Counted from the stretch's first letter, positions 23,144 through 32,624 are shown. The stretch is DNA of 39,839 nt from an uncultured Massilia sp. (GCA_946886065.1 CAMPHU010000014.1:1-39839), one strand, 5' to 3'. Notes: generated by a model from the letters alone, not told the origin. Program-made: numbers and translations.

Positions 23144-25459
23144 GTGGAAAATGTTATCGATGTCATCGGTCTTGACCATCCTGTGCCGGCCGAGCCCTGG
23201 CGGATCCGCGAGACCGCGCCTCTGGGGCCGCGCGCCTTCCTGCACGAGACCCTGTTCGCGCTCGGGAACGGCTACATCGGCCTGCGCGGCACCCACGAGG
23301 AGGGCGGGGCGGCAGGGCTGGAAGGCAGCTACCTGAACGGCTTTTACGAGAACGAGGCGATCCACTACCCGGAAAACGCCTACGGCCTGGCGCGCACCAA
23401 CGAGTTCATGCTGAACGTGCCGAACGCGAAATGCATCGCACTCAGCGTCGAGGGCGAGCGTTTCGTGTTCGACGCCGGCAAGCTGCTGGCCTACGAGCGC
23501 AGCCTGGACTTCCGCAAGGGCGTCCTGGAACGCAGCGTCGAATGGGAAAGCCCGGCCGGCCACCGCGTGCGCGTCGACAGCCGCCGCCTGGTCTGCTTCG
23601 GCCGCAAGCACGTGGCCGCGATCGAGTACCGCGTGACGGCGCTGAACTTCGCCGGCCGGGTGGAGATCGTCTCCCGCATCGACAGCGAAGTCGGCAACCT
23701 GCAGGCCGGCGACGACCCGCGCGTGGGCTCGGCGGTGACCGGGCCGGCGCTGTCCACGGTGTGCCGCGCCGCGGACGCGGAGGGCGAGCTGCTGCTGCAG
23801 CGCACCCGGAACAGCGGCTTCCTGCTGGCGACCGGCATCCGGCACGTGTGCGCAACGGCGTCCGCCAGCCGCGACGGCGCGCATGCCTTCGGCGCCAGCC
23901 TGCGCGAAGGCGAAGCATTGACCTTGCATAAGTTCATCGCCTACGTCAGCTCGCGCGACGTGGCGGAAGACGAGGTGCCGCGCCTGGCCAGGGAAGAACT
24001 GGCGCGCGCCGCGCAAGACGGTTTCGCCCACCTCGTGGCCGAGCAGGGCGTCTACCTGGACCGCTTCTGGCGCGAAGCCGACGTCCAGATCGAGGGCGAC
24101 GACGCCTTGCAGCAGGGCGTGCGCTTCAACCAGTACCACCTGCTGCAATCGGTCGGCCGCGATGGCCGCACCAATATCGCCGCCAAGGGCGTGACCGGGG
24201 AAGGCTACGAAGGCCACTATTTCTGGGATACCGAGATCTACGTCTTTCCCTTCTTCCTGTTCTCGCGCCCCGAGATCGCGCGCGCGCTGCTGCAGTACCG
24301 CTACAACGGCCTGCCCAAGGCGCGCGAGCGGGCGCGCCAGATGTCGCACGCCAGCGGCGCCCTCTACCCGTGGCGCACCATCGCGGGCGAGGAATGCTCG
24401 GCCTATTACCCGGCCGGCACCGCCCAGTACCACATCAATGCCGACGTCGCCTACTCGATCCGCCTCTACCTGCTGGCTACCGGCGACTTCGGGTTCATCG
24501 CCCAATACGGGGCCGAGATCGTGATGGAAACGGCACGCATCTGGACCGGTATCGGCAGCTACGACCGCGAAGGGCGCTTCTGCATCAACGAGGTGACCGG
24601 CCCGGACGAGTACACGGCCCTGGTCAACAACAACTACTACACCAACGCCATGGCGCGCATGCACATGCGCTTCGCGGCCGACATGGCCGAGCGCCTGCGC
24701 GCCGAGCGGCCCGCCGACTATGCGCGCGTGGCCGGCGCCATCGGCCTGGAGGAGGGCGAGATCGCCGCCTGGCGCGCGGCCGGTGCGGCAATGCGCCTGC
24801 CCTACGACGAAGCGCTGGGCGTCCACGAGCAGGACGACAGTTTCCTGTCCAAGAAGCCCTGGGATTTCGCCAATACGCCGAAGGACAAGTACCCGCTGCT
24901 GCTGCACTACCACCCGCTGGTGATCTACCGCCACCAGGTGTGCAAGCAGGCCGACGTGGTGCTGGCCCTGCTGCTGCTGTCCGACGAATTCAGCCTCGAC
25001 GACAAGCGCCGCGACTTCGATTTCTACGAGCGCGTGACCACCCACGACTCCTCGCTGTCCTCCTGCATCTTCAGCATGGTGGCCAATGAAGTGGGCTATG
25101 CCGACAAGGCCTACCACTACTTCATGGAGACCGCGCGCCTGGACCTGGACAACACCCACGCCAACACCGAGTACGGCGTGCACACGGCGGCGATGGCCGG
25201 TACCTGGCTGGGCGTGGCCTACGGCTTCGCCGGCATGCGCCTGACCGCCGGCGGCCTGCGCTTCGCGCCGACCTTGCCGGCCAGGTGGAGCAGTTACCGC
25301 TTCCAGGTGCACGTGCAGGGCGCGCTGCTGGCGGTCAGCGTCGATGCCGGCGGCGTTCACTACAAGCTGGCGGACGGAGAGACGCTCGCCTTCACCCACC
25401 ACGGGACCGCGGTCCAGCTCACGCGCGCCAATCCCGACATCCGCCTGGAGGCCGCATGA
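23144..25459 (+). CDS. Glycoside hydrolase family 65 phosphorylase (maltose/kojibiose/trehalose phosphorylase type)
   Basis: The enzyme splits an alpha-linked glucose disaccharide with phosphate, giving glucose (or a shorter glucan) and beta-glucose-1-phosphate. The 771-residue product shows the GH65 order: an N-terminal beta-sandwich (SLGNGY-like segment LFALGNGYIGLRG), an (alpha/alpha)6 barrel and a C-terminal domain. The catalytic acid is E489 in VTGPDEYTALVNNNYYTN. Phosphate-binding landmarks are K601-Q602 (RHQVCKQADV), HDSSLS (residues 634-639) and GVHTAAMAGTW. These mark a phosphorylase rather than a hydrolase. Linkage specificity cannot be settled by eye; maltose is the default guess. 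The GTG start at 23144 has AAGGA about 8 bases upstream. An operator copy lies within codons 3-8. The next gene overlaps by four bases. Confidence 0.93.
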   Translation: MENVIDVIGLDHPVPAEPWRIRETAPLGPRAFLHETLFALGNGYIGLRGTHEEGGAAGLEGSYLNGFYENEAIHYPENAYGLARTNEFMLNVPNAKCIALSVEGERFVFDAGKLLAYERSLDFRKGVLERSVEWESPAGHRVRVDSRRLVCFGRKHVAAIEYRVTALNFAGRVEIVSRIDSEVGNLQAGDDPRVGSAVTGPALSTVCRAADAEGELLLQRTRNSGFLLATGIRHVCATASASRDGAHAFGASLREGEALTLHKFIAYVSSRDVAEDEVPRLAREELARAAQDGFAHLVAEQGVYLDRFWREADVQIEGDDALQQGVRFNQYHLLQSVGRDGRTNIAAKGVTGEGYEGHYFWDTEIYVFPFFLFSRPEIARALLQYRYNGLPKARERARQMSHASGALYPWRTIAGEECSAYYPAGTAQYHINADVAYSIRLYLLATGDFGFIAQYGAEIVMETARIWTGIGSYDREGRFCINEVTGPDEYTALVNNNYYTNAMARMHMRFAADMAERLRAERPADYARVAGAIGLEEGEIAAWRAAGAAMRLPYDEALGVHEQDDSFLSKKPWDFANTPKDKYPLLLHYHPLVIYRHQVCKQADVVLALLLLSDEFSLDDKRRDFDFYERVTTHDSSLSSCIFSMVANEVGYADKAYHYFMETARLDLDNTHANTEYGVHTAAMAGTWLGVAYGFAGMRLTAGGLRFAPTLPARWSSYRFQVHVQGALLAVSVDAGGVHYKLADGETLAFTHHGTAVQLTRANPDIRLEAA
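23152..23165. promoter_or_regulatory. LacI-type operator copy 3, inside the GH65 start region
   Basis: The same 14-bp sequence as at 21956 and 21977 occurs here with extended identity to copy 1 (AA before, T or A after). It begins 8 bases after the first base of the GTG start and encodes residues of the segment NVIDV. Binding there would act as a roadblock or cover the translation start region, linking the phosphorylase to the receptor in one regulon. Confidence 0.7.
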
Positions 25460-26109
25460 GCACGCAGTTGAGTAAGTACAAGGCAGTGATTTTCGACCTG
25501 GACGGCGTCATTACCGATACCGCGCATTATCATTACCTGGCGTGGAAGCGCCTGGCCGATGCGGTCGGGGCGCCCTTCGACGAGGAATTCAACGAGCAGC
25601 TCAAGGGCGTGGACCGCATGGGTTCGCTCGAGCTGATCCTGGCGCGCGCGCCGCGCAGCTATTCGCAGGAGGAGAAGCTGGCCCTGGCCGACGCCAAGAA
25701 CCGCCACTACCAGGAGCTGATCGCCACCATGACGCCCGGCGACCTGCTGCCCGGGGCCTTGGAAGCGCTGGACGCGGTGCGCGCGGCTGGCCTGAAGACC
25801 GGCCTGGCCTCGGTCAGCAAGAACGCCTTCACGGTGCTCGACCGCCTCGGCATCCGCGAGCGCTTCGACACGGTGGTGGACGCGGCCACGATCACGCACA
25901 GCAAGCCGCATCCGGAGATCTTCCTGACGGCGGCGGCCCAGCTGGGACTCGACCCCGGGGATTGCCTCGGGGTCGAGGACGCCGTCGCCGGCGTCGCCTC
26001 GATCAAGGATGCCGGCATGGTCGCGGTCGGGGTCGGCAAGCCCGAGGTACTGGCCAGGGCCGACCGGGTGATCGGGTCGATGAGGGAATTCCGGCTCGCC
26101 GACTACTAA
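25456..26109 (+). CDS. pgmB: Beta-phosphoglucomutase
   Basis: This enzyme converts beta-glucose-1-phosphate, the GH65 product, into glucose-6-phosphate for glycolysis. The 217-residue HAD-family protein has the nucleophile/acid pair D14 and D16 in VIFDLDGVITDTA, the substrate-specificity segment HYHYLAW typical of beta-phosphoglucomutases, the cap domain (FNEQLKGVDRMGSLELIL), the serine motif LASVSKN, the lysine in SKPHPEIF and the metal site GVEDAVAG. Length matches the L. lactis enzyme. Its ATG overlaps the phosphorylase stop as ATGA, indicating coupled translation and equal dosage. Confidence 0.96.
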   Translation: MSTQLSKYKAVIFDLDGVITDTAHYHYLAWKRLADAVGAPFDEEFNEQLKGVDRMGSLELILARAPRSYSQEEKLALADAKNRHYQELIATMTPGDLLPGALEALDAVRAAGLKTGLASVSKNAFTVLDRLGIRERFDTVVDAATITHSKPHPEIFLTAAAQLGLDPGDCLGVEDAVAGVASIKDAGMVAVGVGKPEVLARADRVIGSMREFRLADY

Positions 26110-26151
26110 AGCCGACAAAAGCGCGCAAAAACAACCATACTAGGAGACAGC

Positions 26152-27408
26152 GTGAACCAACGCCGCATACTGCTCGCACTTTTCCTGATCTACTTCGTGT
26201 TCGCCATCCTGCTCAACAGCGTGGGCACGGTGATCCTCCAGGTGATCAACAACTACGGCATCGACAAGTCCTCCGCCAGCGTGCTGGAAGGCTTCAAGGA
26301 CTTGCCGATCGCGATCGTGTCCTTCCTGGTGGCGTCCAGCCTGCCGCGCTTCGGCTACAAGAAGGCCATGCTGGTGGCCCTGGCCATCGTCGCCTGCGCC
26401 TGCCTGGCCATGCCGCTGCTGCCGGCCTTCGGCACCGCCAAGCTGCTGTTCCTGTGCGTGGGCGTGGCCTTCGCGCTGGTGAAGGTGTCGGTCTACACCA
26501 CCGTCGGCCTGGTGGCCCAGGACCGCAAGCAGCATGCAGGCATCATGAACACTCTCGAGGGCTTCTTCATGGTCGGCGTGCTGTCGGCCTACTGGATCTT
26601 CGGCTGGTTCATCGATTCCAGCAACCCGGCGTCCACCAGCTGGCTGAACGTCTACTGGCTGCTGTCCGGCCTGTGCGCGCTGACCTTCGTGCTGGTGCTG
26701 TTCACCCGCTTCGACGAGAGCGAAGCCGTGGCGCCGGCCAGCCGCGGTCCGGCCCAGGACTTCATGGAGATGCTGCGCCTGTTCCTGCGCCCGCTGGTGT
26801 GCGTGTTCGTGCTGACCGCCTTCCTCTACGTGCTGATCGAGCAGAGCGTGGGCACCTGGCTGCCGACCTTCAACAACGAGATCCTCAAGCTGCCGGCGGC
26901 CATGAGCGTGCAGGTGACCAGCATCTACGCCTTCTGCCTGGCCATCGGCCGCCTGTCGGCCGGCGTCATCATGCGCCGCCTGAACTGGTTCCCGGTGATG
27001 GTCGGCTGCGTGCTGGCGATGGGCGCGGTCGTGCTGCTGGCGCTGCCGCTCAGCCACGGCGTGGCCCACGACCCCAACGTGAGCTGGTCCAGCGCGCCGC
27101 TGGCGGCCTTCGTCTTCCCGCTGATCGGCCTGTTCATGGCGCCGATCTACCCGGGCATCAATTCGGTGATGCTCAGCTCCCTGCCGAAGCACCAGCACGC
27201 GCCGATGACCGGCCTGCTGGTGATCTTCTCGGCGCTGGGCGGCACCACCGGCTCGATGGTGACGGGCTATGTGTTCGGGCGCTACAACGGCCAGTTCGCC
27301 TTCTATCTGACCCTGGTGCCGATCGCGCTGGTGCTGCTCGGCCTGTTCTTCTTCCGCCGCCAGGTGGAACGCAGCGCCGCCGCGATGGGGCAGGCGCAGG
27401 CCGCCTGA
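26152..27408 (+). CDS. MFS sugar transporter of the disaccharide locus
   Basis: This is an inner-membrane major facilitator with 12 predicted membrane segments in 418 residues; the N-terminus (RRILLALFLIYFVFAILLNS) is the first helix. It resembles the FucP/TsgA-like branch rather than drug exporters. In it the segment LASSLPRFGYKKAML replaces motif A, and SVYTTVGLVAQDRKQHAGIMNTLEGFFMVGV-type residues occur in the central N-half. The GTG start has AGGAG 6 bases upstream, 43 bases after pgmB. Its place in the operon makes it the likely importer of the intact sugar taken across the outer membrane by the TonB receptor. Export of a product is the alternative. Confidence 0.9.
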   Translation: MNQRRILLALFLIYFVFAILLNSVGTVILQVINNYGIDKSSASVLEGFKDLPIAIVSFLVASSLPRFGYKKAMLVALAIVACACLAMPLLPAFGTAKLLFLCVGVAFALVKVSVYTTVGLVAQDRKQHAGIMNTLEGFFMVGVLSAYWIFGWFIDSSNPASTSWLNVYWLLSGLCALTFVLVLFTRFDESEAVAPASRGPAQDFMEMLRLFLRPLVCVFVLTAFLYVLIEQSVGTWLPTFNNEILKLPAAMSVQVTSIYAFCLAIGRLSAGVIMRRLNWFPVMVGCVLAMGAVVLLALPLSHGVAHDPNVSWSSAPLAAFVFPLIGLFMAPIYPGINSVMLSSLPKHQHAPMTGLLVIFSALGGTTGSMVTGYVFGRYNGQFAFYLTLVPIALVLLGLFFFRRQVERSAAAMGQAQAA

Positions 27409-27463
27409 GCGTCTGGTACGGCAAGACGGTGTAACGCAGCCATCAAGGTGTTGCCAGGCGCCC

Positions 27464-29383
27464 CTAGGCGACGGCGGCCGGGCGCGGCGGGATGTGCACG
27501 GCGGCGCCGTGGGCGCGGATGTAGGCGGCGCAGTCGGCCGCGCGCAGCGGCCGCGAGTAGTAATAGCCCTGGATCTGGTCGCACTCGGCCTTGCGCAGGG
27601 CCGCGACCTGGTCCGCCGTCTCCACCCCTTCGGCCACCACCACCAGGTGCAGGCGGTGGGCCATCGCCACGATGGCCTGCACGATCGCCAGCGACTCCGC
27701 GCTCTGGGTCATGTCGATGATGAAGGACTTGTCGACCTTGAGCTTGTCGATCGGCAGCCGCTTGAGGTAGGAAAAGCTCGAGTAGCCGGTGCCGAAGTCG
27801 TCGATGCTGAGGGTGACGCCCAGCTCGCGCAGGCGGCGCATGATCAGCGCGCTGGCCATCGGGTCGGTCATCGACACCGACTCGGTCAGCTCCAGCTCCA
27901 GCGTGCTCGGGTCGACCGTGGAGGCGCGCAGCAATTCGGCGACCAGCGCCACCACGTCCGTCTGCAGGAACTGGCGCGCCGACAGGTTCACCGCCACCGG
28001 GACGCGCGGCAAGCCTTCCTCGCGCCAGGCGGCCAGCTGGGCCACGGCGGTGCGCAGCGCCCATTCGCCGATCGGCACGATCAGGCCGGTCTCCTCGGCG
28101 ATGGGAATGAATTCGTCCGGCCTGATCAGGCCGTATTCCGGGTGCTGCCAGCAGACCAGGGCTTCGAAGCCGGCGATCGGGCCGCCGGCGCCGCTGCCGG
28201 CGCCGTTGCGGATATCGATCTTGGGCTGGTACTGGAGGAACAGCTCGCCGTGCTCCGCGGCGCGGCGCAAATGGCTTTCCAGGGTCAGGCGCCGTCCCAG
28301 CTCGTGGCGCAGGTCGCTGGAGAATTCATGGACCGCACCGCCGCCCAGCGACTTGGCGTGGCGCATCGCCAGCGCCGCGTTGGTGAGCAGGGCGTCGGCG
28401 TCGTCGCCGTTGTCCGGGTAGCGCGCGTAGCCGATGCTGCAGGTGATCGCGATCTCGTTCCCGCCCGAGACGATCCGGCGATTGACCGCCTGGAGCAGGC
28501 GATCGAGCAGGGCGCGTGCTTGGCCGTCGTCGCCGGCCTCGCCCAGCAGCAGGATGAATTCGTCGCTGCCGGCGCGCGCCAGCATGTCGCCGTCGCGCAG
28601 GTTGTCCTGCAGGCTGCGGGTGATCGCCACCAGCGCCTCGTCGCCGGCGCGGTGGCCGAGCAGCTCGTTGAGGCGCTTGAAGCGGTCCAGGTTGATGCAG
28701 GCGACGATGGCGTGCTCGCCGCGCTCGCGCCAGCCGGCGATGCCGGTCTGGATCGCCCGCACCAGAGCGGGGCGGTTGGCCAGGCCGGTCAGCATGTCGT
28801 GGTTCAGCAGGTAGGCCACCTGGCCGGCGGCGGGCAGGCGCAGCGCGCCCGGCTCGACATCGAGCTCCTGCTGCAGTTCCTGGGCCGCCATCGCCAGCTG
28901 GCGGTGGTAGATCTGCTGTTCCACCAGGCGCGCCATGTCGCGCAGGTCGTCCAGCTCCTGGGGACTGAGGGTGCGCGGCCTGGTGTCCATGATGCACAGG
29001 GTGCCCAGCTTCATGCGGTCGACCGAATGCAGCTGCACGCCCGCATAGAAGCGGATGCCGGGTCCGCCGGTCACCAGCGGGTTGTCGGAAAAGCGGGGGT
29101 CGTTGGCCGCGTCGGGCACCACCAGCGGTTCGTCGGTGAGGATGGCGTGGCCGCAGAACGAGACGTCGCGCCCGGTCTCGCGCAGGTCGGTGCCGGTGCG
29201 CGACTTGAACCACTGGGTGTCCTTGCCGACCAGGGACACGACGGCCATCGGCACCATCAGCAGGCGCGCGGTCAGGCGGGTGATCCGGTCGAAGGCCTCC
29301 TCGGGGCCGGTCCCGAGCAGGCTGGTGGCGTACAGCGAAGCGATGCGATGGGCTTCTTCCGGCGGAATACGCGGTTTTTCCAT
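27464..29383 (-). CDS. GAF-GGDEF-EAL cyclic-di-GMP signalling protein
   Basis: This is a cytoplasmic sensor of 639 residues controlling cyclic-di-GMP. It has a GAF domain at about 25-165 (DVSFCGHAI and GVQLHS are typical), a GGDEF domain at 190-355 and an EAL domain at 370-620. The cyclase signature is altered: GSDEF (272-276) in place of GGDEF, with D-x-L-T at 196-199 kept. The EAL domain looks complete: E407 in EAL, N466 in NLSARQF, E498 and E501 in ELTES, D528-D529 in DDFGTGYSS, K549 and E585 in EGVET. It is therefore most likely a phosphodiesterase whose GGDEF domain is weak, inactive or regulatory. It lies 104 bases downstream of the histidine kinase gene. Confidence 0.93.
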   Translation of the reverse strand: MEKPRIPPEEAHRIASLYATSLLGTGPEEAFDRITRLTARLLMVPMAVVSLVGKDTQWFKSRTGTDLRETGRDVSFCGHAILTDEPLVVPDAANDPRFSDNPLVTGGPGIRFYAGVQLHSVDRMKLGTLCIMDTRPRTLSPQELDDLRDMARLVEQQIYHRQLAMAAQELQQELDVEPGALRLPAAGQVAYLLNHDMLTGLANRPALVRAIQTGIAGWRERGEHAIVACINLDRFKRLNELLGHRAGDEALVAITRSLQDNLRDGDMLARAGSDEFILLLGEAGDDGQARALLDRLLQAVNRRIVSGGNEIAITCSIGYARYPDNGDDADALLTNAALAMRHAKSLGGGAVHEFSSDLRHELGRRLTLESHLRRAAEHGELFLQYQPKIDIRNGAGSGAGGPIAGFEALVCWQHPEYGLIRPDEFIPIAEETGLIVPIGEWALRTAVAQLAAWREEGLPRVPVAVNLSARQFLQTDVVALVAELLRASTVDPSTLELELTESVSMTDPMASALIMRRLRELGVTLSIDDFGTGYSSFSYLKRLPIDKLKVDKSFIIDMTQSAESLAIVQAIVAMAHRLHLVVVAEGVETADQVAALRKAECDQIQGYYYSRPLRAADCAAYIRAHGAAVHIPPRPAAVA

Positions 29384-29487
29384 GGAGCATGTTCCAGGCC
29401 GCCCGTCATCTGGGCAATGGGACTATTACGCCAGATGTCCGGAGTATTTGCAAACGGCATCCTGCCGTGCGCGCCCATGCGCCTTGC

Positions 29488-31173
29488 CTAGCCGGCTGCC
29501 TGGCCGTCCGCGGGTTTGCTCGGGACTTGCTTGGGCAGGACGACGCGGAAGCGGGTGCCCTTGCCGACTTCGCTGCTGAGGTCGATCCGGCCGCCGTGCT
29601 TCTGCACGATGCCGTAGGACAGGGACAGGCCCAGCCCCGTGCCCTGGCCCACCGGCTTGGTGGTGAAGAAGGGATCGAAGATCCGGCTCAGGTTGTCCGG
29701 CGGGATGCCCTTGCCGGTATCCTCGACCTCGACCCAGACCCAGCTGTCGTCGTGGCCCGTGCGCAGGGTGATGTGGCCCGAGGACTCGATGGCGTGGGCC
29801 GCGTTCACCAGCAGGTTCATGAATACCTGGTTCAGCTGCTGCGGATAGCATTCGATCTGCGGAATGCCGGCGTAGTCCTTGGTCACCTCGGCCTTGTACT
29901 TGATCTCGTTCCAGACCACGTTCAGGGTGCTGTTCAAGCCGCTCTCGAGGTCGGCGAACTGCAGGTCGCCGCCGTCCACGTGCGAGAAGTCCTTCATGTC
30001 CTGGACGATGCGCTTGACCCGGCCCAGGCCGTCGAGCGACTCGCTCAGCAGGCTGTCGAGGTCTTCGCGCAGGTAGTCGGCGTCGACCTCGACCTTCAGC
30101 TGGCGGATGGCGTCGCGGTCCGGCTGGCTCAGGTGCGACTCGTAGCCCTCGTAGGCGTCGAGCAGGCGCAGCAGCGAGTGGGCGTAGCGCTGCAGGCTGC
30201 CCAGGTTGGAGTTGACGAAGCCGATCGGATTATTGATTTCGTGGGCGACACCGGCCGCCAGCACGCCGATCGAGGCCATCTTCTCGGATTGCAGCAGCTG
30301 GCTCTGGGCCACGCCGAGCTTCTTGATCAGCTCCGCCTGGCGCGCCCTTTCGGTTTCCAGGCCGGCGTTGGCCGCCTGCAGGTCGCGGGTGCGTTCCTGC
30401 ACCTTCGATTCGAGCAGGTCGCGCGACTCGCGCAGCGCTTCCTCGGCGCGCTGGCGGGCGGTGACGTCGGTGTAGCCGAACACCCGTCCCACGACGCGCT
30501 CGCCCAGGTACTGGGGACGCGAGCGGCATTCGAAATAGCGCCCGTCCTTCAGGCGCAGCACGTCGTCGGTCTCGTGCAGCTCGGCCACCTGTTGCAGGCG
30601 CTGGCTGCACGACTCGCCTTCCTCGACCTGCCGCGCAATGTGGGCGATGATGGCGGCGTCGTCGTTGTCCTGCAGCAGGGCGGACGGGATCGCCCACATG
30701 TCGCTGAACTGGCGGTTCATGCTGGTGATCTTGCCATGCCAGTCCAGCACCAGGATGCCGCTGCCGGTCGATTCGAGGGTGGCGCGCAGCTGGGCCAAGG
30801 TGCGGTCGAGCAGCTCCTCGACTTGGCGCTCGTGGCGGGTGTCGCGCGCCTGCACCAGCAGCAGAGGGGCGCCCTCGTGCTCGATCTGGCGCACCGATTT
30901 CATCACCGTCACGATGGTCCCGTCGGCGCAGCGGTATTCGCCTTGCTGCGCCGCGATGTCCTGGTAGCTGCCGCCGCGCACGTCTTCCCAGTAGAAGACA
31001 TCCTGCAGCGAGCTTTCGATGTCGCCGATGCTCATGTTGCGCAGCTGCTCGCCCGGATACCCGAGGGTCTGCGCCACCACGCGGTTGGCGATGACGATGC
31101 GCAGGTCGCTCGGATCGACCAGCAGCATCATGTAGGGGCTGTGGTCCAGCATCAGTTGATGCAGGGTGTTCAT
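29488..31173 (-). CDS. PAS-domain sensor histidine kinase
   Basis: This is a sensor kinase of 561 residues with no obvious membrane segment. It has two PAS domains (about 5-115 and 130-240), a coiled-coil linker (240-295), a dimerisation/phosphoacceptor domain with H311 in GVAHEINNP, and an ATPase domain with the N box ([10 protein letters not shown]457), G1 (DTGKGI from 485) and G2 (GTGLGL 511-516). This belongs to the HisKA class whose kinases often feed cyclic-di-GMP or sigma-54 pathways. No cognate response regulator lies next to it, so the partner is elsewhere. Its ATG shares one base with the stop of the HD-GYP gene (TGATG), indicating translational coupling. Confidence 0.94.
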   Translation of the reverse strand: MNTLHQLMLDHSPYMMLLVDPSDLRIVIANRVVAQTLGYPGEQLRNMSIGDIESSLQDVFYWEDVRGGSYQDIAAQQGEYRCADGTIVTVMKSVRQIEHEGAPLLLVQARDTRHERQVEELLDRTLAQLRATLESTGSGILVLDWHGKITSMNRQFSDMWAIPSALLQDNDDAAIIAHIARQVEEGESCSQRLQQVAELHETDDVLRLKDGRYFECRSRPQYLGERVVGRVFGYTDVTARQRAEEALRESRDLLESKVQERTRDLQAANAGLETERARQAELIKKLGVAQSQLLQSEKMASIGVLAAGVAHEINNPIGFVNSNLGSLQRYAHSLLRLLDAYEGYESHLSQPDRDAIRQLKVEVDADYLREDLDSLLSESLDGLGRVKRIVQDMKDFSHVDGGDLQFADLESGLNSTLNVVWNEIKYKAEVTKDYAGIPQIECYPQQLNQVFMNLLVNAAHAIESSGHITLRTGHDDSWVWVEVEDTGKGIPPDNLSRIFDPFFTTKPVGQGTGLGLSLSYGIVQKHGGRIDLSSEVGKGTRFRVVLPKQVPSKPADGQAAG

Positions 31174-32459
31174 CAGAGTGCCCCGTGCTGACCCGGCTTG
31201 CCGGCGTCAAAGTAGTAGCTGACCCGCTTGCGCGGGCTCAGGTAGTGGAAGATGTCCTTCGGCACCTGGGCCGGACGGATCGACTTGACGATGTTCAGGT
31301 CGGCCTCGCGGTCCAGGTCGATCAGGATCGCGTCTTCCTCCGCGACGCCGGCCTCGTACACGGTCAGCACCGGCTTGGTGGGACGCGCCGTGTTCACGGT
31401 GGCGACCATGCCGATCGCGCCGTTCGACAGCTGGACGATGGTGCCGGGCGGGTAGACGCCGAGGCAGCGGATGAACACCTGCAGCAGCTTCGGGTCGAAG
31501 CGGCCGCGGATCTTGGCGAACATCAGCGACAGGGCCTCGTGCGGCGTCAGGGCTTGCGCGATGTTGACCGGGTTGCACAGCTCGTCGTAGCAGTTGGCGA
31601 TCGAGACGATGCGGCTCAGCACGCCGATCGCCTCGCCGGACAGGCCGCGCGGATAGCCGCTGCCGTCGAACAGCTCGTGGTGGTCGAGCACGATGCCCAT
31701 GGCGGCCGCCGGCAGACCCAGCTTCTGCGCGATCTCGGCGCCGGTCTGGCAATGGGTCTCGAACAGGGCTTGCTCGGCGCGCGTGAGCGGATCGAGCTTG
31801 TTCAGCACCTTGTCCGGGATGTTCTTGTGGCCGACATCGTGGAACAGCGCACCGATGCCCAGCAGGTTGGCCAGCTCCGGCGGCAGCTTGATGTCGCGCG
31901 CGATCATCATCGACAGCAGGGTGACGTTCAGCGAATGCACGTAGACTTCCTCGCCGCCCTGCTTGTCGCCCATGATGTGGATCGCGAGCTCGGAGACGTT
32001 GAGCATGGAATCCGTGATCTGGCCGACCAGCTGGCTGGCCATGCGCATGGTTTCCTGCGGCTGGGCGAACAGGTTGCGGTCGATGTCGCGGATGGTCTTG
32101 GCCGCGTTGACGAAGGCGTGCTCGACCCGCGAGGCCTCATCGCGCTGCTGGCGGATGCGCTCCATCATCACGCGCTTGGCCGCCATGACCGGGCTTTCCG
32201 ACGGATTCAGGGACGCCGCGGGACTGGCCACGGCGGCCGCGGCGGCGGGCGTGGCGGAAAGCGGCGCCGGAGCGACATCGCTGAGCGCCGGGTCGTAGCG
32301 CACCGTCGTCAGGCCGAGGCTGCGCAGCGTGACGAGCTGGTCTTCCGATTTGACCTTGAATTTGCCGAAGGCAAAAGGATGCTGGAACCATTTGAGGTCC
32401 AGATGGATGAACAGCCCGACCTGGACTTGATCGACGGAGATGGATTGCAATTCTGCCAT
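31173..32459 (-). CDS. HD-GYP cyclic-di-GMP phosphodiesterase with DUF3391 domain
   Basis: HD-GYP proteins hydrolyse cyclic-di-GMP. The 428-residue product has an N-terminal DUF3391 domain (from VDQVQVGLFIHLD), an alanine/proline linker, and an HD-GYP domain at about 165-340. Metal ligands are visible as H207-D208 (LFHDVG), H260-H261 (DHHE), and the GYP signature in DGSGYPRG (G268-P270). ATG 32459 starts exactly at the domain. An in-frame ATG at 32510 would add 17 residues and would sit 19 bases after the predicted transcription start, so it cannot be excluded. It leads the group HD-GYP, histidine kinase, GGDEF-EAL on one strand. Confidence 0.94.
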   Translation of the reverse strand: MAELQSISVDQVQVGLFIHLDLKWFQHPFAFGKFKVKSEDQLVTLRSLGLTTVRYDPALSDVAPAPLSATPAAAAAVASPAASLNPSESPVMAAKRVMMERIRQQRDEASRVEHAFVNAAKTIRDIDRNLFAQPQETMRMASQLVGQITDSMLNVSELAIHIMGDKQGGEEVYVHSLNVTLLSMMIARDIKLPPELANLLGIGALFHDVGHKNIPDKVLNKLDPLTRAEQALFETHCQTGAEIAQKLGLPAAAMGIVLDHHELFDGSGYPRGLSGEAIGVLSRIVSIANCYDELCNPVNIAQALTPHEALSLMFAKIRGRFDPKLLQVFIRCLGVYPPGTIVQLSNGAIGMVATVNTARPTKPVLTVYEAGVAEEDAILIDLDREADLNIVKSIRPAQVPKDIFHYLSPRKRVSYYFDAGKPGQHGAL

Positions 32460-32535
32460 GGCGATACCGCTGCAGTAGATGACGAAGTGGCCTTGTTGGG
32501 AGCAGGCCATGTTAAAAGACCTTGGTCTTCACGTT

Positions 32536-32564
32536 ACAATAGCGATGCTGGAATTTGCCGTCAA
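32536..32564 (-). promoter_or_regulatory. Sigma-70 promoter of the HD-GYP operon
   Basis: On the minus strand TTGACG (32564-32559) and TATTGT (32541-32536) are separated by 17 bases. The predicted start of transcription is near 32529. The match is 5/6 and 4/6, and the surrounding sequence is AT-rich for this genome, so this is a credible housekeeping promoter. Confidence 0.6.
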
Positions 32565-32624
32565 GAAACAAGTATTTCTTATGGGGAATTTGGTTGGACC
32601 AACGCAACAGCAGCCGGATAAGGG

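Noticed and set aside
27410..27428. Short CGTCT/AGACG stem after the sugar MFS gene as a terminator
   Set aside because: Only five pairs and no U-tract.
29407..29437. Inverted repeat CATCTGG-N17-CCAGATG upstream of the GGDEF-EAL gene
   Set aside because: Seven-base arms with a long spacer are expected by chance at this density, and no promoter elements fit around it convincingly.
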